From contig NZ_QTXL01000001.1 of NCBI RefSeq assembly GCF_003461625.1, positions 1 through 64,000 on the forward strand: a DNA stretch of 64,000 bases. Reading direction: 5' to 3'. Below are positions 27,176-35,745 of this stretch, piece by piece. Under the pieces are notes generated by a model. It was not told the origin of the DNA, made no database searches, and saw only the letters and a list, made by a program, of their open reading frames with translations. Each line of letters opens with the position of its first letter. The first letter of the stretch is position 1. Both the position numbers and the translations under genes were made by a program. This DNA comes from Clostridium sp. AF15-31 (GTDB taxonomy: Bacteria; Bacillota; Clostridia; Lachnospirales; Lachnospiraceae).

Positions 27176-27299
27176 ACTGTCTGTTCCTCCGTAAAATAAT
27201 GATCTATATAATGAAAAATATGTTTCCTTTTTTCACGTTTTTGCAACTTCGTTCTCGGTTTTTCCAGACTTTATTCCAAGTTTTTCGTTAACCTCAAAC

Positions 27300-27351
27300 G
27301 TAGTTTTAAAAACTACTTTACCTATAGTACCATATTTCACTTATCTGTCAA
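27300..27351 (-). promoter_or_regulatory. Promoter and candidate operator of the acyl-CoA synthetase operon
   Basis: On the minus strand TTGACA (27346-27351) and TACTAT (27324-27329) are 16 bp apart. Just downstream, over the expected start of transcription, is a perfect 17-bp palindrome GTAGTTTT-A-AAAACTAC (27300-27316). This position fits repressor binding. The regulator is not identifiable. Confidence 0.55.
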
Positions 27352-27385
27352 CAGTTTTTTGCTTTCAATTTCTTTGTAGTTTTTT

Positions 27386-27551
27386 ATTTACAAAAAACAG
27401 GAAATAGCATCACCTGTTATTTCGCAAGTCGTTTGCACTCTATTCCAACGCAACGGTGCTAAGCTCTTCGCCTTTGGCGATTCGCTAAGAACCGGCGTTG
27501 AAAAAGGCTTGCTACATAACAGGTGATGCCATTTCCCGTTTCTGTAAAAAT
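27386..27551. repeat. Family 1 palindromic element, copy C
   Basis: The arms around AGGAAATAGCATCACCTGTT (left) and its complement (right) pair over about 35 bp and are private to this locus. The core, on the minus strand, is AACGCCGGTTCTTAGCGAAT, a CGCC-AAA-GGCG stem, AGAGCTTAGCACCG and TTGCGTTGG. The right arm abuts the stop codon of the permease gene at 27553. It may serve as that gene's terminator. Confidence 0.8.
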
Positions 27552-27552
27552 A

Positions 27553-28908
27553 CTAGAAATATCGCAGATAGATGCAGACCATTGAGATCAGAATAACGAT
27601 AACGGATGCCGGAGCCGATACCTTACAATATTTGCCCCAAGAGATCGGATGACCTTCTTTTGCCGCGATCGACATTCCGACAACATTTGCCGATGCCCCG
27701 ATCGGAGTCGCACTTCCACCGATATCTGTACCCATTGCCAGTGTCCATGCAAGAACCGAGAGATCCACACCTGTCGATGCTGCCAGAGTCTTGATAACCG
27801 GGATCATGGTTGCGGCAAATGGAATATTATCTACAAATGCACTTGCGATCGCGGATACCCAGATAATAATGGCTATCATTACCTTGGCATTTCCATGGCT
27901 TACCTTCCCGATAAATCCGGCTGCCAGTTCCAGAATACCGGTCTGCTCCAGACCACCGACTACAACAAACAGACCAATAAAGAAAAGGATCGTCTTATAA
28001 TCTACATTTTTTAAAATATGTCCGATATTCTTTCCTGATGTCAGAAGAACCAGTATTGCTATAAACAGACCGATAAATGCAACTGTCAGTCCGGTCTGTG
28101 CATGTGTGATAAGTAAGGCAACCGCACATAAAAAGATTACACAGCTAATGGCAAATGCCCGTTTATCCGTGATCGCAGATACCGGTGATGGATGATCTTT
28201 CTCCGAAGTCTGTGACGCCGAAGATACAGTGAGTTCTTTCCTGAAACAAAAATAAAAGTAAAAAATAATAACCACCAGTGAAAGTACCGCCATCAGGCCG
28301 GTATTTGTAATAAAATCGGAGAACGAATACCGAAGGGATGTTCCGACAATGATATTTGGAGGATCACCACACATTGTTGCCGATCCACCCAGATTTGCGC
28401 AGAAGATCTCAGACAGGATCAGCGGAATCGGATTAAAGTCCAGAAGCTGTGCCAGTTCCACCGTAACTGCTGCTAAGAACAGGATAACCGTGATACTGTC
28501 AATGAACATAGCAAGGACAAATGACATGATCATGAATGTAATAAATATCGGAATGACCCTATACCGAACGGCTTTCGCGATCGTCATACATAGCCAGCGA
28601 AAGAAACCCGCCTTTGCCATACCTTCTACCATAACCATCATTCCCGCAAGAAAAATAATCGTGGCCCAGTTGATACCACCCGTACTCTCGGATGAGGCTC
28701 CTGCCTCATACCAGAACGAAAGTGTAAAAATGTTTCTGATATTTAATGTTTCAAGTATCGCATCCATGCTGTGCATTGCTACACCAAATACCAGAACAAG
28801 TGTTGCCAGTCCACATACCAATGTGATAACATGACGCTCAAATTTTTCGGATATGATCAATCCGAACATAACTACAAAAATGGCAAGTGCCAAAATCTGT
28901 GCTACCAT
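27553..28908 (-). CDS. SLC13/ArsB/NhaD-type ion permease
   Basis: About 451 residues with 11-12 hydrophobic helices. The ion-transporter-superfamily features are FLAGMMVMVEGMAKAGFF, the helix-break motif GGSATMCGDPPNIIVG and its repeat DIGGSATPIGASANVVG, plus SAIASAFVDNIPFAATMIPV. These are typical of the ArsB/NhaD/CitM group, which move arsenite, Na+ or dicarboxylates. The substrate cannot be told. I chose the ATG at 28908, preceded by GGAGG; an in-frame ATG at 28923 lies in the tail of the upstream terminator and forms part of that ribosome site. Confidence 0.88.
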   Translation of the reverse strand: MVAQILALAIFVVMFGLIISEKFERHVITLVCGLATLVLVFGVAMHSMDAILETLNIRNIFTLSFWYEAGASSESTGGINWATIIFLAGMMVMVEGMAKAGFFRWLCMTIAKAVRYRVIPIFITFMIMSFVLAMFIDSITVILFLAAVTVELAQLLDFNPIPLILSEIFCANLGGSATMCGDPPNIIVGTSLRYSFSDFITNTGLMAVLSLVVIIFYFYFCFRKELTVSSASQTSEKDHPSPVSAITDKRAFAISCVIFLCAVALLITHAQTGLTVAFIGLFIAILVLLTSGKNIGHILKNVDYKTILFFIGLFVVVGGLEQTGILELAAGFIGKVSHGNAKVMIAIIIWVSAIASAFVDNIPFAATMIPVIKTLAASTGVDLSVLAWTLAMGTDIGGSATPIGASANVVGMSIAAKEGHPISWGKYCKVSAPASVIVILISMVCIYLRYF

Positions 28909-28924
28909 GCGTGTAACCTCCATC

Positions 28925-28969
28925 GAAAAAAATGCCGCCGGGCTTATTTTATGTTTCGTCTGGCGACAT
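28925..28969 (-). terminator. Terminator after the hydrogenase gene
   Basis: On the minus strand ATGTCGCC and GGCGGCAT (one mismatch) close a 22-nt loop and are followed by seven T. It lies about 110 bp past the hydrogenase stop and directly before the permease ribosome site. Confidence 0.65.
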
Positions 28970-29076
28970 TTAATTTTCTTACTTTCTGCTTTATTTTCTT
29001 TTGTTGTTAATAGTTTCTGCTTTTCCCTGTAATATCAGAAGTCCCCACATCCGATATTACAATTACCTTCTTATAT

Positions 29077-30528
29077 CTAACGGATCATATCAACCGTTTC
29101 TGCATTCTGTTTGTCCAGATTGTCCTTGATCAATATATCCGATGATTTTGCAAGTGCTGCATTTCTGTCACGCATTGCAAGATTTGGATCCCGGTGTCTC
29201 GATGGACCGCCGACACAGCCACCTTCACATACCATACCTTCGATGAAGTCTTCCGGAAGTCTTCCGACCTTCATCAGCGTCAATGCTTTCTTGCATTCGG
29301 TTATGCCACTGCATTTGCATACAGATACATCACCGGTACAGCCAAGTTCTTTCATACTTTCAAGAACTGCTGCGGTTACACCACCTGCATTTGCAAATTT
29401 CTTACCATAGATACTGCCCTGATCATCCGTATCTTCTTCCGGCTCCAGCTTTACACCCTTTGCACGAAGCATCGCACGGATCTCACCATAAGTCAGTGCA
29501 TAATCTGCAGTATCCTTCTCTCCTGACATGGATTCCGCTTTCTTCGCGATACACGGTCCAATGAATACAGTAACTGCACCCGGAAATTTTTCCTTTATAT
29601 AACGGGATGCTGCACACATCGGTGATACTGTCTCTGAGATCGCATCCTTTAATGTCGGGAAATGCTTCTCAATATAGTTCTTAAATGCCGGACAGCAGGA
29701 GGTTGTCTTCTTCTCCCCCTTCTCCTTGGCTTCGATCCATTCCTTCGCCTCATTCATGGCAGTCATGTCCGCTCCAAGTGATACATCTACAACATCATAA
29801 AAACCAATCTTCTTTAAAGCGGTTCTCCAGCTTGCCATCGTAATATCTGCACCAAACTGGCCAATCGTTGCAGGTGCAAGCATAGCAAACACCTTAATAT
29901 CTGAACGCATCTTCTTAATGATATCCACGATAAATGTCTTAGAACCGATCGCGCCAAACGGGCATTTATGGACACAGGAACCACACTGTATGCATTTGTC
30001 CTGATTGATCACGGCAATACCGGTACCATTATCGGCCACTGAGATCGCATCCACAGGGCAGCTCTTCATGCAAGGTCGTACCAGATCTGCGATCGCATTA
30101 TAAGGACAGGCTTTTGCACACTGCCCACACTCTTTACATTTAGATGGATCAATATAGGACTTATCCCGCCCCATGCTGATCGCTCCAAACCGGCAGGCTG
30201 CCTGACAGGCTTTACCCATACACTTCTGACAGTTATCTGTTACTACATATCGGGAGATCGGACATCCTTCACAGGCGGAATTAATGACCTGTACGATATT
30301 TCCGTCATCTTCAGCACCCGGTGCTTTACCTTCCGCAAGCCGGATCCTCTGTCTGATAACCTCTCGTTCCCGGTAGATACAACATCGAAATGCCGGCTGC
30401 GGTCCCGGAACCATCTTATAAGGAAGACTGTCTCTTTCTTCCTCCAATCGTCCGGCATACGCAAGCTTGGCAACTTCATACAATACTTCATGTTTTACTT
30501 TTAAAAGCGTCGCATCGTTTGTTATCAT
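29077..30528 (-). CDS. Monomeric [FeFe] hydrogenase, group B type
   Basis: 483 residues. Several Fe-S motifs come first: CQKCMGKACQAACRFGA, CKECGQCAKACPYNAI, CMKSCPVDAI and CIQCGSCVHKCPFGAI. The H-cluster motifs follow: TTSCCPAFKNY (L1), FIGPCIAKKAE (L2) and EGMVCEGGCVGGP (L3). L1 is TSCCPA(F) rather than the TSCCP(G/A)W of group A enzymes, which fits the group B hydrogenases of Clostridia. It would couple ferredoxin to H2 evolution or sensing in fermentation. No maturation genes (hydEFG) lie in the window. It forms a single-gene unit with its own terminator. Confidence 0.9.
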   Translation of the reverse strand: MITNDATLLKVKHEVLYEVAKLAYAGRLEEERDSLPYKMVPGPQPAFRCCIYREREVIRQRIRLAEGKAPGAEDDGNIVQVINSACEGCPISRYVVTDNCQKCMGKACQAACRFGAISMGRDKSYIDPSKCKECGQCAKACPYNAIADLVRPCMKSCPVDAISVADNGTGIAVINQDKCIQCGSCVHKCPFGAIGSKTFIVDIIKKMRSDIKVFAMLAPATIGQFGADITMASWRTALKKIGFYDVVDVSLGADMTAMNEAKEWIEAKEKGEKKTTSCCPAFKNYIEKHFPTLKDAISETVSPMCAASRYIKEKFPGAVTVFIGPCIAKKAESMSGEKDTADYALTYGEIRAMLRAKGVKLEPEEDTDDQGSIYGKKFANAGGVTAAVLESMKELGCTGDVSVCKCSGITECKKALTLMKVGRLPEDFIEGMVCEGGCVGGPSRHRDPNLAMRDRNAALAKSSDILIKDNLDKQNAETVDMIR

Positions 30529-30610
30529 TTTTTCTCATTCTCCGTATTCTATCTTCCGTATACGCAGTTCTTTCTGCGCATATTTTCTATTATTATGACT
30601 TTTTTCTCAA

Positions 30611-31375
30611 CTAATTCTTCCTATTAATGTATACCACATTTTTACCACAAAAGGAAGCGATTTTGTCCAGTATTCCATATATAACCAAAATACAAAGAAT
30701 GACTGTAACGGCATACGTGATCAGATATGGAACATAGCCATGCTGCAGATAAACAGACAGAAATGGAGAACCATTGGACGGATAACAGAGGAACATAAAA
30801 TTGCAGCCCCAGATCCTGTTTATAACATAGACAGAGGGAACAACTGTAAACAAGAACAAAAAGATCTGCCAGATCCTTTTTATAGAAGGTTTGTATCTTC
30901 CGGATGTCAGAACAAGCACCGGAATGAGCACTAAAAGTCCATGTATCAGAAAAGAATTGATGTGCATGTAATTAAATAACGGATATCTGGTCCAATCCGG
31001 AAATAACAATGCCGCCATTGCACCGGGCATACTGATCACGCACATAACTTCGCCCAGAAATTTCCGGTGGAAAAATGCAAATCCCAGTTCCACAAAAATC
31101 GCCAGTCCGCACATCTCAAACGGAAGATATGATATCCCCATCTCCCCGATCCATATCAAATAAAAATCCTTACCTAATTCCAGACACAGACATATCCCCG
31201 TCAGTATTTTCAGGATCCTGTCCTGAACAGCAGCATCTGCCTTTCTATAATAATAACCGGTCACTATACATACAAATATAATTCCAACCAGCCAGCAAAT
31301 ATGAATCCATCCAAATAATCGAAAACCACCATCTTGCGGCAGTTCATCCCAATATCGAAAAAAATCTCCAAACAT
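30611..31375 (-). CDS. YwaF-like (TIGR02206-type) integral membrane protein
   Basis: About 254 residues with seven hydrophobic helices. The conserved features are LPFEMCGLAIFVELGF, PDWTRYPLFNYMHINSFLIHGLLV and INRIWGCNFMFLCYPSNGSP, which match the YwaF / TIGR02206 family of unknown function. The reading frame extends to 31471, but its first 20 codons are a terminator hairpin. The ATG at 31375 follows GGAGATGATAAGGG; the ATG at 31408 has no ribosome site and is the alternative. It is transcribed alone. Confidence 0.78.
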   Translation of the reverse strand: MFGDFFRYWDELPQDGGFRLFGWIHICWLVGIIFVCIVTGYYYRKADAAVQDRILKILTGICLCLELGKDFYLIWIGEMGISYLPFEMCGLAIFVELGFAFFHRKFLGEVMCVISMPGAMAALLFPDWTRYPLFNYMHINSFLIHGLLVLIPVLVLTSGRYKPSIKRIWQIFLFLFTVVPSVYVINRIWGCNFMFLCYPSNGSPFLSVYLQHGYVPYLITYAVTVILCILVIYGILDKIASFCGKNVVYINRKN

Positions 31376-31415
31376 ACCCTTATCATCTCCATAAATAATG
31401 CTTTTCATCCGATAA

Positions 31416-31447
31416 TAAAAAGAAAAGAGCCACCAAAATGGTGGCTC
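31416..31447 (-). terminator. Terminator or attenuator hairpin in the YwaF-gene leader
   Basis: On the minus strand GAGCCACC-ATTTT-GGTGGCTC is followed by TTTTCTTTTT. It lies 40-70 bp upstream of the chosen start of the YwaF-like gene, with no gene upstream of it on that strand. It may terminate a short leader RNA. Confidence 0.7.
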
Positions 31448-31763
31448 CAAATGAGGGGGGAAAGGATTCAAATATATGAAAAGCTTTCGTATTGTATGTT
31501 ACAGTATATATGTGAACATTTCATGAACGATATGTGAACTATTTATGTTTTCCATGTCAAAAAAAACGACAAATTTCTGTTAATAATCACGGAAATCTGC
31601 CTATATTTGACATGATACCGTATAATTTTCTATTTTTCGTTTTCATTTTGTCCGCATCGCACACTAAATTCTGAACTTTTCAATTTTTATGAAAAAATAA
31701 TCCACTCCTTTTTTATCTATGCTATAATACTCACAAATATTCTTTTCAGGAAGGCGAAACATC

Positions 31764-33146
31764 ATGTATAAAATTGATTTTAATCATCCAATAAATGTAC
31801 ATTTTATGGGAATCGGTGGTATCAGCATGAGCGGACTTGCCGAAATTCTTATTAAAGAGGGTTTTAAAGTCACCGGTTCCGATATGAAAGCATCCCATAT
31901 GACAGATAAACTTTCTGACATGGGTGCTCTGATCAACATCGGACAAACCGCAAGCAATATTACAGATCAGATTGACCTTGTCGTATATACAGCAGCCATC
32001 CATCCGGATAATGAAGAATTTCAGGCTGCAAAATCCAAAAATATCCCTATGCTGACAAGAGCACAGCTCCTAGGTCAGATCATGGAGAATTACAAATACT
32101 CCATCGCGGTCAGCGGTACTCATGGTAAGACAACCACAACTGCCATGCTTTCTTATATTATGTTAGAGGCCGACGTTGACCCGACAATTTCCGTTGGCGG
32201 AATCATCGATGATATCGGTGGAAATATCCGTGTAGGTTCTTCTGATTACTTTGTAACAGAAGCCTGCGAGTATACAAACAGCTTCCACGCATTCAAACCA
32301 TACATCAGCATTATCTTAAATGTTGATGCGGATCATCTGGATTTCTTCAGCGGCATTGAAGAGATTGCGGAGTCATTCCACACATTTGCAACAAAGACTC
32401 CTGAAAACGGAAAAGTCATTGTAAATGGTGATATGCAGTATTTTGATACCGTAACAAGAGATCTGAAGTGCCAGGTTATTACTTTCGGTGAAGATCCAAA
32501 GAACCATTACAGCGCTGCAAATATCCGCTTTGATGAATTTGGCCGTCCAACTTATACCCTTGTGATCGACGGAAAGGAGATCACCGACATCACACTTCAT
32601 GTATTTGGAAAGCATAACGTATACAATTCCTTATCTGCTATTGCTGCCGCAACAGAGCTTGGCATCGAAATCGATGCGATCAAAGCAGGTCTGCTGCATT
32701 GTAAGGGTGCAGAGCGGAGATTCGAGTATAAAGGAACGATCCTCGACAATGTAAAGGTCATGGATGACTATGCACATCATCCAACTGAGATTGCTGCAAC
32801 CCTCGCCGCTGCAAAGAATACAGACTACCATGAATTATGGTGTGTATTCCAGCCTCATACCTACAGCAGAACATATGCCCTTTTCGATGACTTTGCAAAG
32901 GTCTTAAGTGTCTGTGACCATGTTATCGTTGCTGATATCTATGCGGCCAGAGAGAAAGACACAGGTCTGGTATCCTCGAAGCAGCTCGCCGAAAAGATTG
33001 CTTCTTATGGAACCGATGCGTTCTATCTGCCATCCTTTATGGACATCGAAAATTATTTATTGAAAAATTGCAAAAAAAATGATTTGTTGATAACTATGGG
33101 TGCCGGAAATGTCGATTCTATCGGAAATGAGCTGATAAAAAAATAA
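31764..33146 (+). CDS. murC: UDP-N-acetylmuramate--L-alanine ligase MurC
   Basis: 460 residues. The Mur ligase order is clear: N-terminal Rossmann HFMGIGGISMSGLAEIL, the ATP loop SGTHGKTTTTAMLSY (about 115-129), TEACEYTNSFHAFKP, LNVDADHLDFF and the C-terminal VMDDYAHHPTEIAATL and WCVFQPHTYSRTY. It adds L-Ala to UDP-MurNAc in peptidoglycan synthesis, in the cytoplasm. A TATAAT box lies at 31723-31728 with a weak -35 region. The region 31472-31720 holds only AT-rich repeats (ATGTGAAC twice). Four DnaA boxes and a terminator follow the stop. Confidence 0.97.
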   Translation: MYKIDFNHPINVHFMGIGGISMSGLAEILIKEGFKVTGSDMKASHMTDKLSDMGALINIGQTASNITDQIDLVVYTAAIHPDNEEFQAAKSKNIPMLTRAQLLGQIMENYKYSIAVSGTHGKTTTTAMLSYIMLEADVDPTISVGGIIDDIGGNIRVGSSDYFVTEACEYTNSFHAFKPYISIILNVDADHLDFFSGIEEIAESFHTFATKTPENGKVIVNGDMQYFDTVTRDLKCQVITFGEDPKNHYSAANIRFDEFGRPTYTLVIDGKEITDITLHVFGKHNVYNSLSAIAAATELGIEIDAIKAGLLHCKGAERRFEYKGTILDNVKVMDDYAHHPTEIAATLAAAKNTDYHELWCVFQPHTYSRTYALFDDFAKVLSVCDHVIVADIYAAREKDTGLVSSKQLAEKIASYGTDAFYLPSFMDIENYLLKNCKKNDLLITMGAGNVDSIGNELIKK

Positions 33147-33318
33147 TTATCCACATTATCCACAGAGCTGTGTGAAGGAGTTTTCCTCATACAGCTCTTT
33201 TCATTTGTTTACATAAAATTTACTTTCTTTTTTTCACAAATGCCCTGTTTTAGCACCTGTTCCCGATGTGTTAGTAACAAATAATTTTTTTATCCAAAAC
33301 TTCTCCACATTATCCACA
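33147..33318. promoter_or_regulatory. Cluster of four DnaA boxes in two tandem pairs
   Basis: TTATCCACA occurs at 33147-33155 and again at 33156-33164, abutting and starting right after the murC stop. A second abutting pair is TTCTCCACA (33301-33309) and TTATCCACA (33310-33318). Three of the four are perfect DnaA consensus (TTATNCACA), all in the same orientation. The 137 bp between pairs holds the murC terminator and an AT-rich stretch. The second pair lies 45 bp upstream of the dnaD promoter. Confidence 0.7.
33165..33205 (+). terminator. murC terminator
   Basis: AGAGCTGTGTGAAGGA pairs with TCCTCATACAGCTCT with one bulge and one mismatch, followed by a short T-rich tail. Confidence 0.75.
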
Positions 33319-33363
33319 AAATCAACATCCCTGTCCATTTTTCCAACCGACTATTTGTTCTAT

Positions 33364-33391
33364 TTGCAATTTAAAAAACACATGCTATAAT
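33364..33391 (+). promoter_or_regulatory. Promoter of the dnaD-dnaI-type operon
   Basis: TTGCAA (33364-33369) and TATAAT (33386-33391) with a 16-bp spacer. It leaves a leader of about 60 nt before the ATG at 33459. Confidence 0.6.
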
Positions 33392-33458
33392 GTGAGCACT
33401 TCTTGACCAGAGAAGGTTTGGAGACATCCAAAAGTTATGAAAGGCGGGAAAAGTTACC

Positions 33459-34622
33459 ATGAGTTACATCACAATTTCAACAGAAGCAAAGGAAACATTT
33501 TCCCTGGTATCGAATCATTTTATTGATTATTATATGACCGAAGCAAATGGCGAATTTGTCAAGGTCTATCTATATCTTATCCGACTGTTGTCCTCAAAAG
33601 CACCGATCTCGGTAGCTGATATTGCAGATCATTTCAACCTCACAGAGAAGGATATCTGCCGTGCAATCCGGTACTGGATCAGCGAGGACGTATTACGTCT
33701 GGATTACGATGCATCCGGCCAGCTTACAGGTATTACCCTTCTTCCTCTGCATGAAAAAACAAAGGAAGAGGCAGACACCTCCCTGTCGCTCGACAGCATC
33801 TCTTTATTAAAGTTTCCGGAAAAGAAAAAGAAGCCTGCTGTTCCAGCAGCAAGCAAACCGGTACATACCAAGAATACCATATCAGGACCGGAACCGGTTC
33901 AGAAACCGGCGTCTGTATTTCCGGAGAAACAGCCTTACTCTGCCGCCCTTGCAGCAAAGGCAAAGGAAGATGATGCATTTGCCGACGTGATATTTGAAGC
34001 AGAAACCTATTTCAGAAAAGAATTATCGGTGAATGATATCGAGATCCTGATCTATATTCACGATCAGTTAGGCTTCTCCACCGAGATCATGGAATATCTG
34101 ATCGAATACTGTGTCAGCATTGAGAAACCGGATCTCCGTTATGCAGAGGGCATTGCCAAAAACTGGTATCAGGCCGGCATCCACACACTGGAGGAAGCAA
34201 AGGAAGCTGCTGAAAATGGCAACCCATTGTACCGTGCAGTCTTTAAGGCACTTGGTATCAACCGGAAAGCTCCAACCACAGGAGAAGTCGCATGGATGGA
34301 TTCCTGGAATAAGGAAATGGGCTTTGAACTGCCGGTCATCATTGAAGCCTGCAACCGTGGAATTGCACAGCATCCTCACGATGTAACATTTGCCTATATC
34401 AACGGTATCCTGAAAAAATGGCAGCAACAGGGTGTCAAAACAGTCGATGATATTGCCAAGGCAAGCACGGAATATCACGAAGCAAAAAAACGAAATACAT
34501 CACAAAAATCAAGTCAGTACAATGCTAAACCGAATGCTTTCAATTCATTCCAGCAAAAAGACATGTCGGCTGAGCTTGACGAAATGGAGCAATTGTTCCT
34601 AGATGAGATAAATTCTCACTAA
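33459..34622 (+). CDS. DnaD-domain replication protein
   Basis: 387 residues. The N-terminal 100 residues carry a winged helix (KAPISVADIADHFNLTEKDICRAIRYWISEDVLRLD). A Pro/Lys-rich linker follows, and two DnaD/DnaB-like C-terminal domains include DIEILIYIHDQLGFSTEIMEYLIEYC and YAEGIAKNWYQAGIHTLEEAKEA, then PHDVTFAYINGILKKWQQQGVKTVDDI. The YxxxIxxxW-type motif of DnaD domains is visible (YINGILKKW). It would take part in primosome or initiation steps that load the replicative helicase with the helicase loader encoded 19 bp downstream. Two DnaD_C domains in one protein resemble B. subtilis DnaB or fused clostridial DnaD proteins. Confidence 0.9.
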   Translation: MSYITISTEAKETFSLVSNHFIDYYMTEANGEFVKVYLYLIRLLSSKAPISVADIADHFNLTEKDICRAIRYWISEDVLRLDYDASGQLTGITLLPLHEKTKEEADTSLSLDSISLLKFPEKKKKPAVPAASKPVHTKNTISGPEPVQKPASVFPEKQPYSAALAAKAKEDDAFADVIFEAETYFRKELSVNDIEILIYIHDQLGFSTEIMEYLIEYCVSIEKPDLRYAEGIAKNWYQAGIHTLEEAKEAAENGNPLYRAVFKALGINRKAPTTGEVAWMDSWNKEMGFELPVIIEACNRGIAQHPHDVTFAYINGILKKWQQQGVKTVDDIAKASTEYHEAKKRNTSQKSSQYNAKPNAFNSFQQKDMSAELDEMEQLFLDEINSH

Positions 34623-34641
34623 ATAAGGATTATGTGTAATT

Positions 34642-35646
34642 ATGAAAAATATAGATTATGATAGTATATTGTCAGGCTTTCAACGGAAGCGTCTTGAAAA
34701 TGAAATTCTGGCAGACAATAGAAAAGCTGAAATATATGAAAAGATTCCTGAGATAAAAAAGATCGATCAGGAGATCGCTTCCTCTTCTATTCAGGCAGCA
34801 AGAAACAGAATACGAAAACTGCCTGTTAATATGGAAGACATCAACCAGAATAATCGGGAACTGGCAGCTTATAAAAAAGCTCTTTTAAAAGAGCATGGAT
34901 ATCCGGAGAACTATCTGGAACCGATCTATGAATGTCCGCTCTGTCACGACACCGGCTATCAGGGAAGCCATCCCTGCAAATGTATGACACAGAAGGTGAT
35001 CGACGAGCTGTACAACCAGTCCACGATCCGTGAGATCCTGGAGAGAGAGAATTTCTCTACTTTTTCCCTGAACTACTACAGCCGGGAGAATGATGGCACG
35101 CATAAGCATACGCCATACGAGAATGCCTCAAACACTCTGGCAGCTTGCAAAGATTATGTGGAGCATTTTGACGAATCCCACTCCGGTATTCTAATCTATG
35201 GAGAAACAGGACTTGGGAAAACCTTCCTGTCCAACTGTATTGCAAAGGCTTTGTTAGACAAAGGACACACAGTTCTTTATCTGACTTCAATAAATTTATT
35301 TGAAAATATTTTATCAGGCATTATAATGGGTAATGTGCGTGAAAAAGAAAAGATGATGTTATATGATTATATCTATAACTGTGAACTGCTGATCATTGAC
35401 GATCTCGGCACCGAGGTTCCGAATACTTTCGTTAATTCCCAGTTATTTGAGATCATTAACATGCGCAACAACCGATCCCTTGCTACTCTGATTTCAACCA
35501 ATCTGAGTATGCGGGAGCTTTCTGACCGGTATACGGAACGTATCATGTCCCGTATCATTGGTGACTTTAAGGTATTTCCATTATATGGAACAAATATCCG
35601 CTACACCAAACGAAAAGACCGGATCCAGAATAAAACTTCTAACTGA
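34642..35646 (+). CDS. DnaC/DnaI-like helicase loader ATPase
   Basis: 334 residues. An N-terminal helical region includes a zinc-ribbon-like cluster (YECPLCHDTGYQGSHPCKC). The AAA+ part has Walker A IYGETGLGKTFLSN (about 183-196), Walker B LLIIDDLGTE, sensor SLATLISTNLSM and the arginine-finger region YTERIMSRIIGDF. These are the hallmarks of DnaI/DnaC helicase loaders. It follows the DnaD-domain gene by 19 bp, as in many Clostridia, and loads DnaB-type helicase at origins or restarting forks. Confidence 0.92.
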   Translation: MKNIDYDSILSGFQRKRLENEILADNRKAEIYEKIPEIKKIDQEIASSSIQAARNRIRKLPVNMEDINQNNRELAAYKKALLKEHGYPENYLEPIYECPLCHDTGYQGSHPCKCMTQKVIDELYNQSTIREILERENFSTFSLNYYSRENDGTHKHTPYENASNTLAACKDYVEHFDESHSGILIYGETGLGKTFLSNCIAKALLDKGHTVLYLTSINLFENILSGIIMGNVREKEKMMLYDYIYNCELLIIDDLGTEVPNTFVNSQLFEIINMRNNRSLATLISTNLSMRELSDRYTERIMSRIIGDFKVFPLYGTNIRYTKRKDRIQNKTSN

Positions 35647-35745
35647 TGGCATTGCAGTCTTCTGCATTTGCATATATACTATCAATGATACTAACAATAT
35701 AAGGTATCGAATCATTACACTATAAGATTATGGAGGATATTTATC

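Noticed and set aside
33147..33318. Chromosomal replication origin called outright
   Set aside because: dnaA, dnaN or other typical origin neighbours are absent and only four boxes are present, so it is reported only as a DnaA-box cluster.
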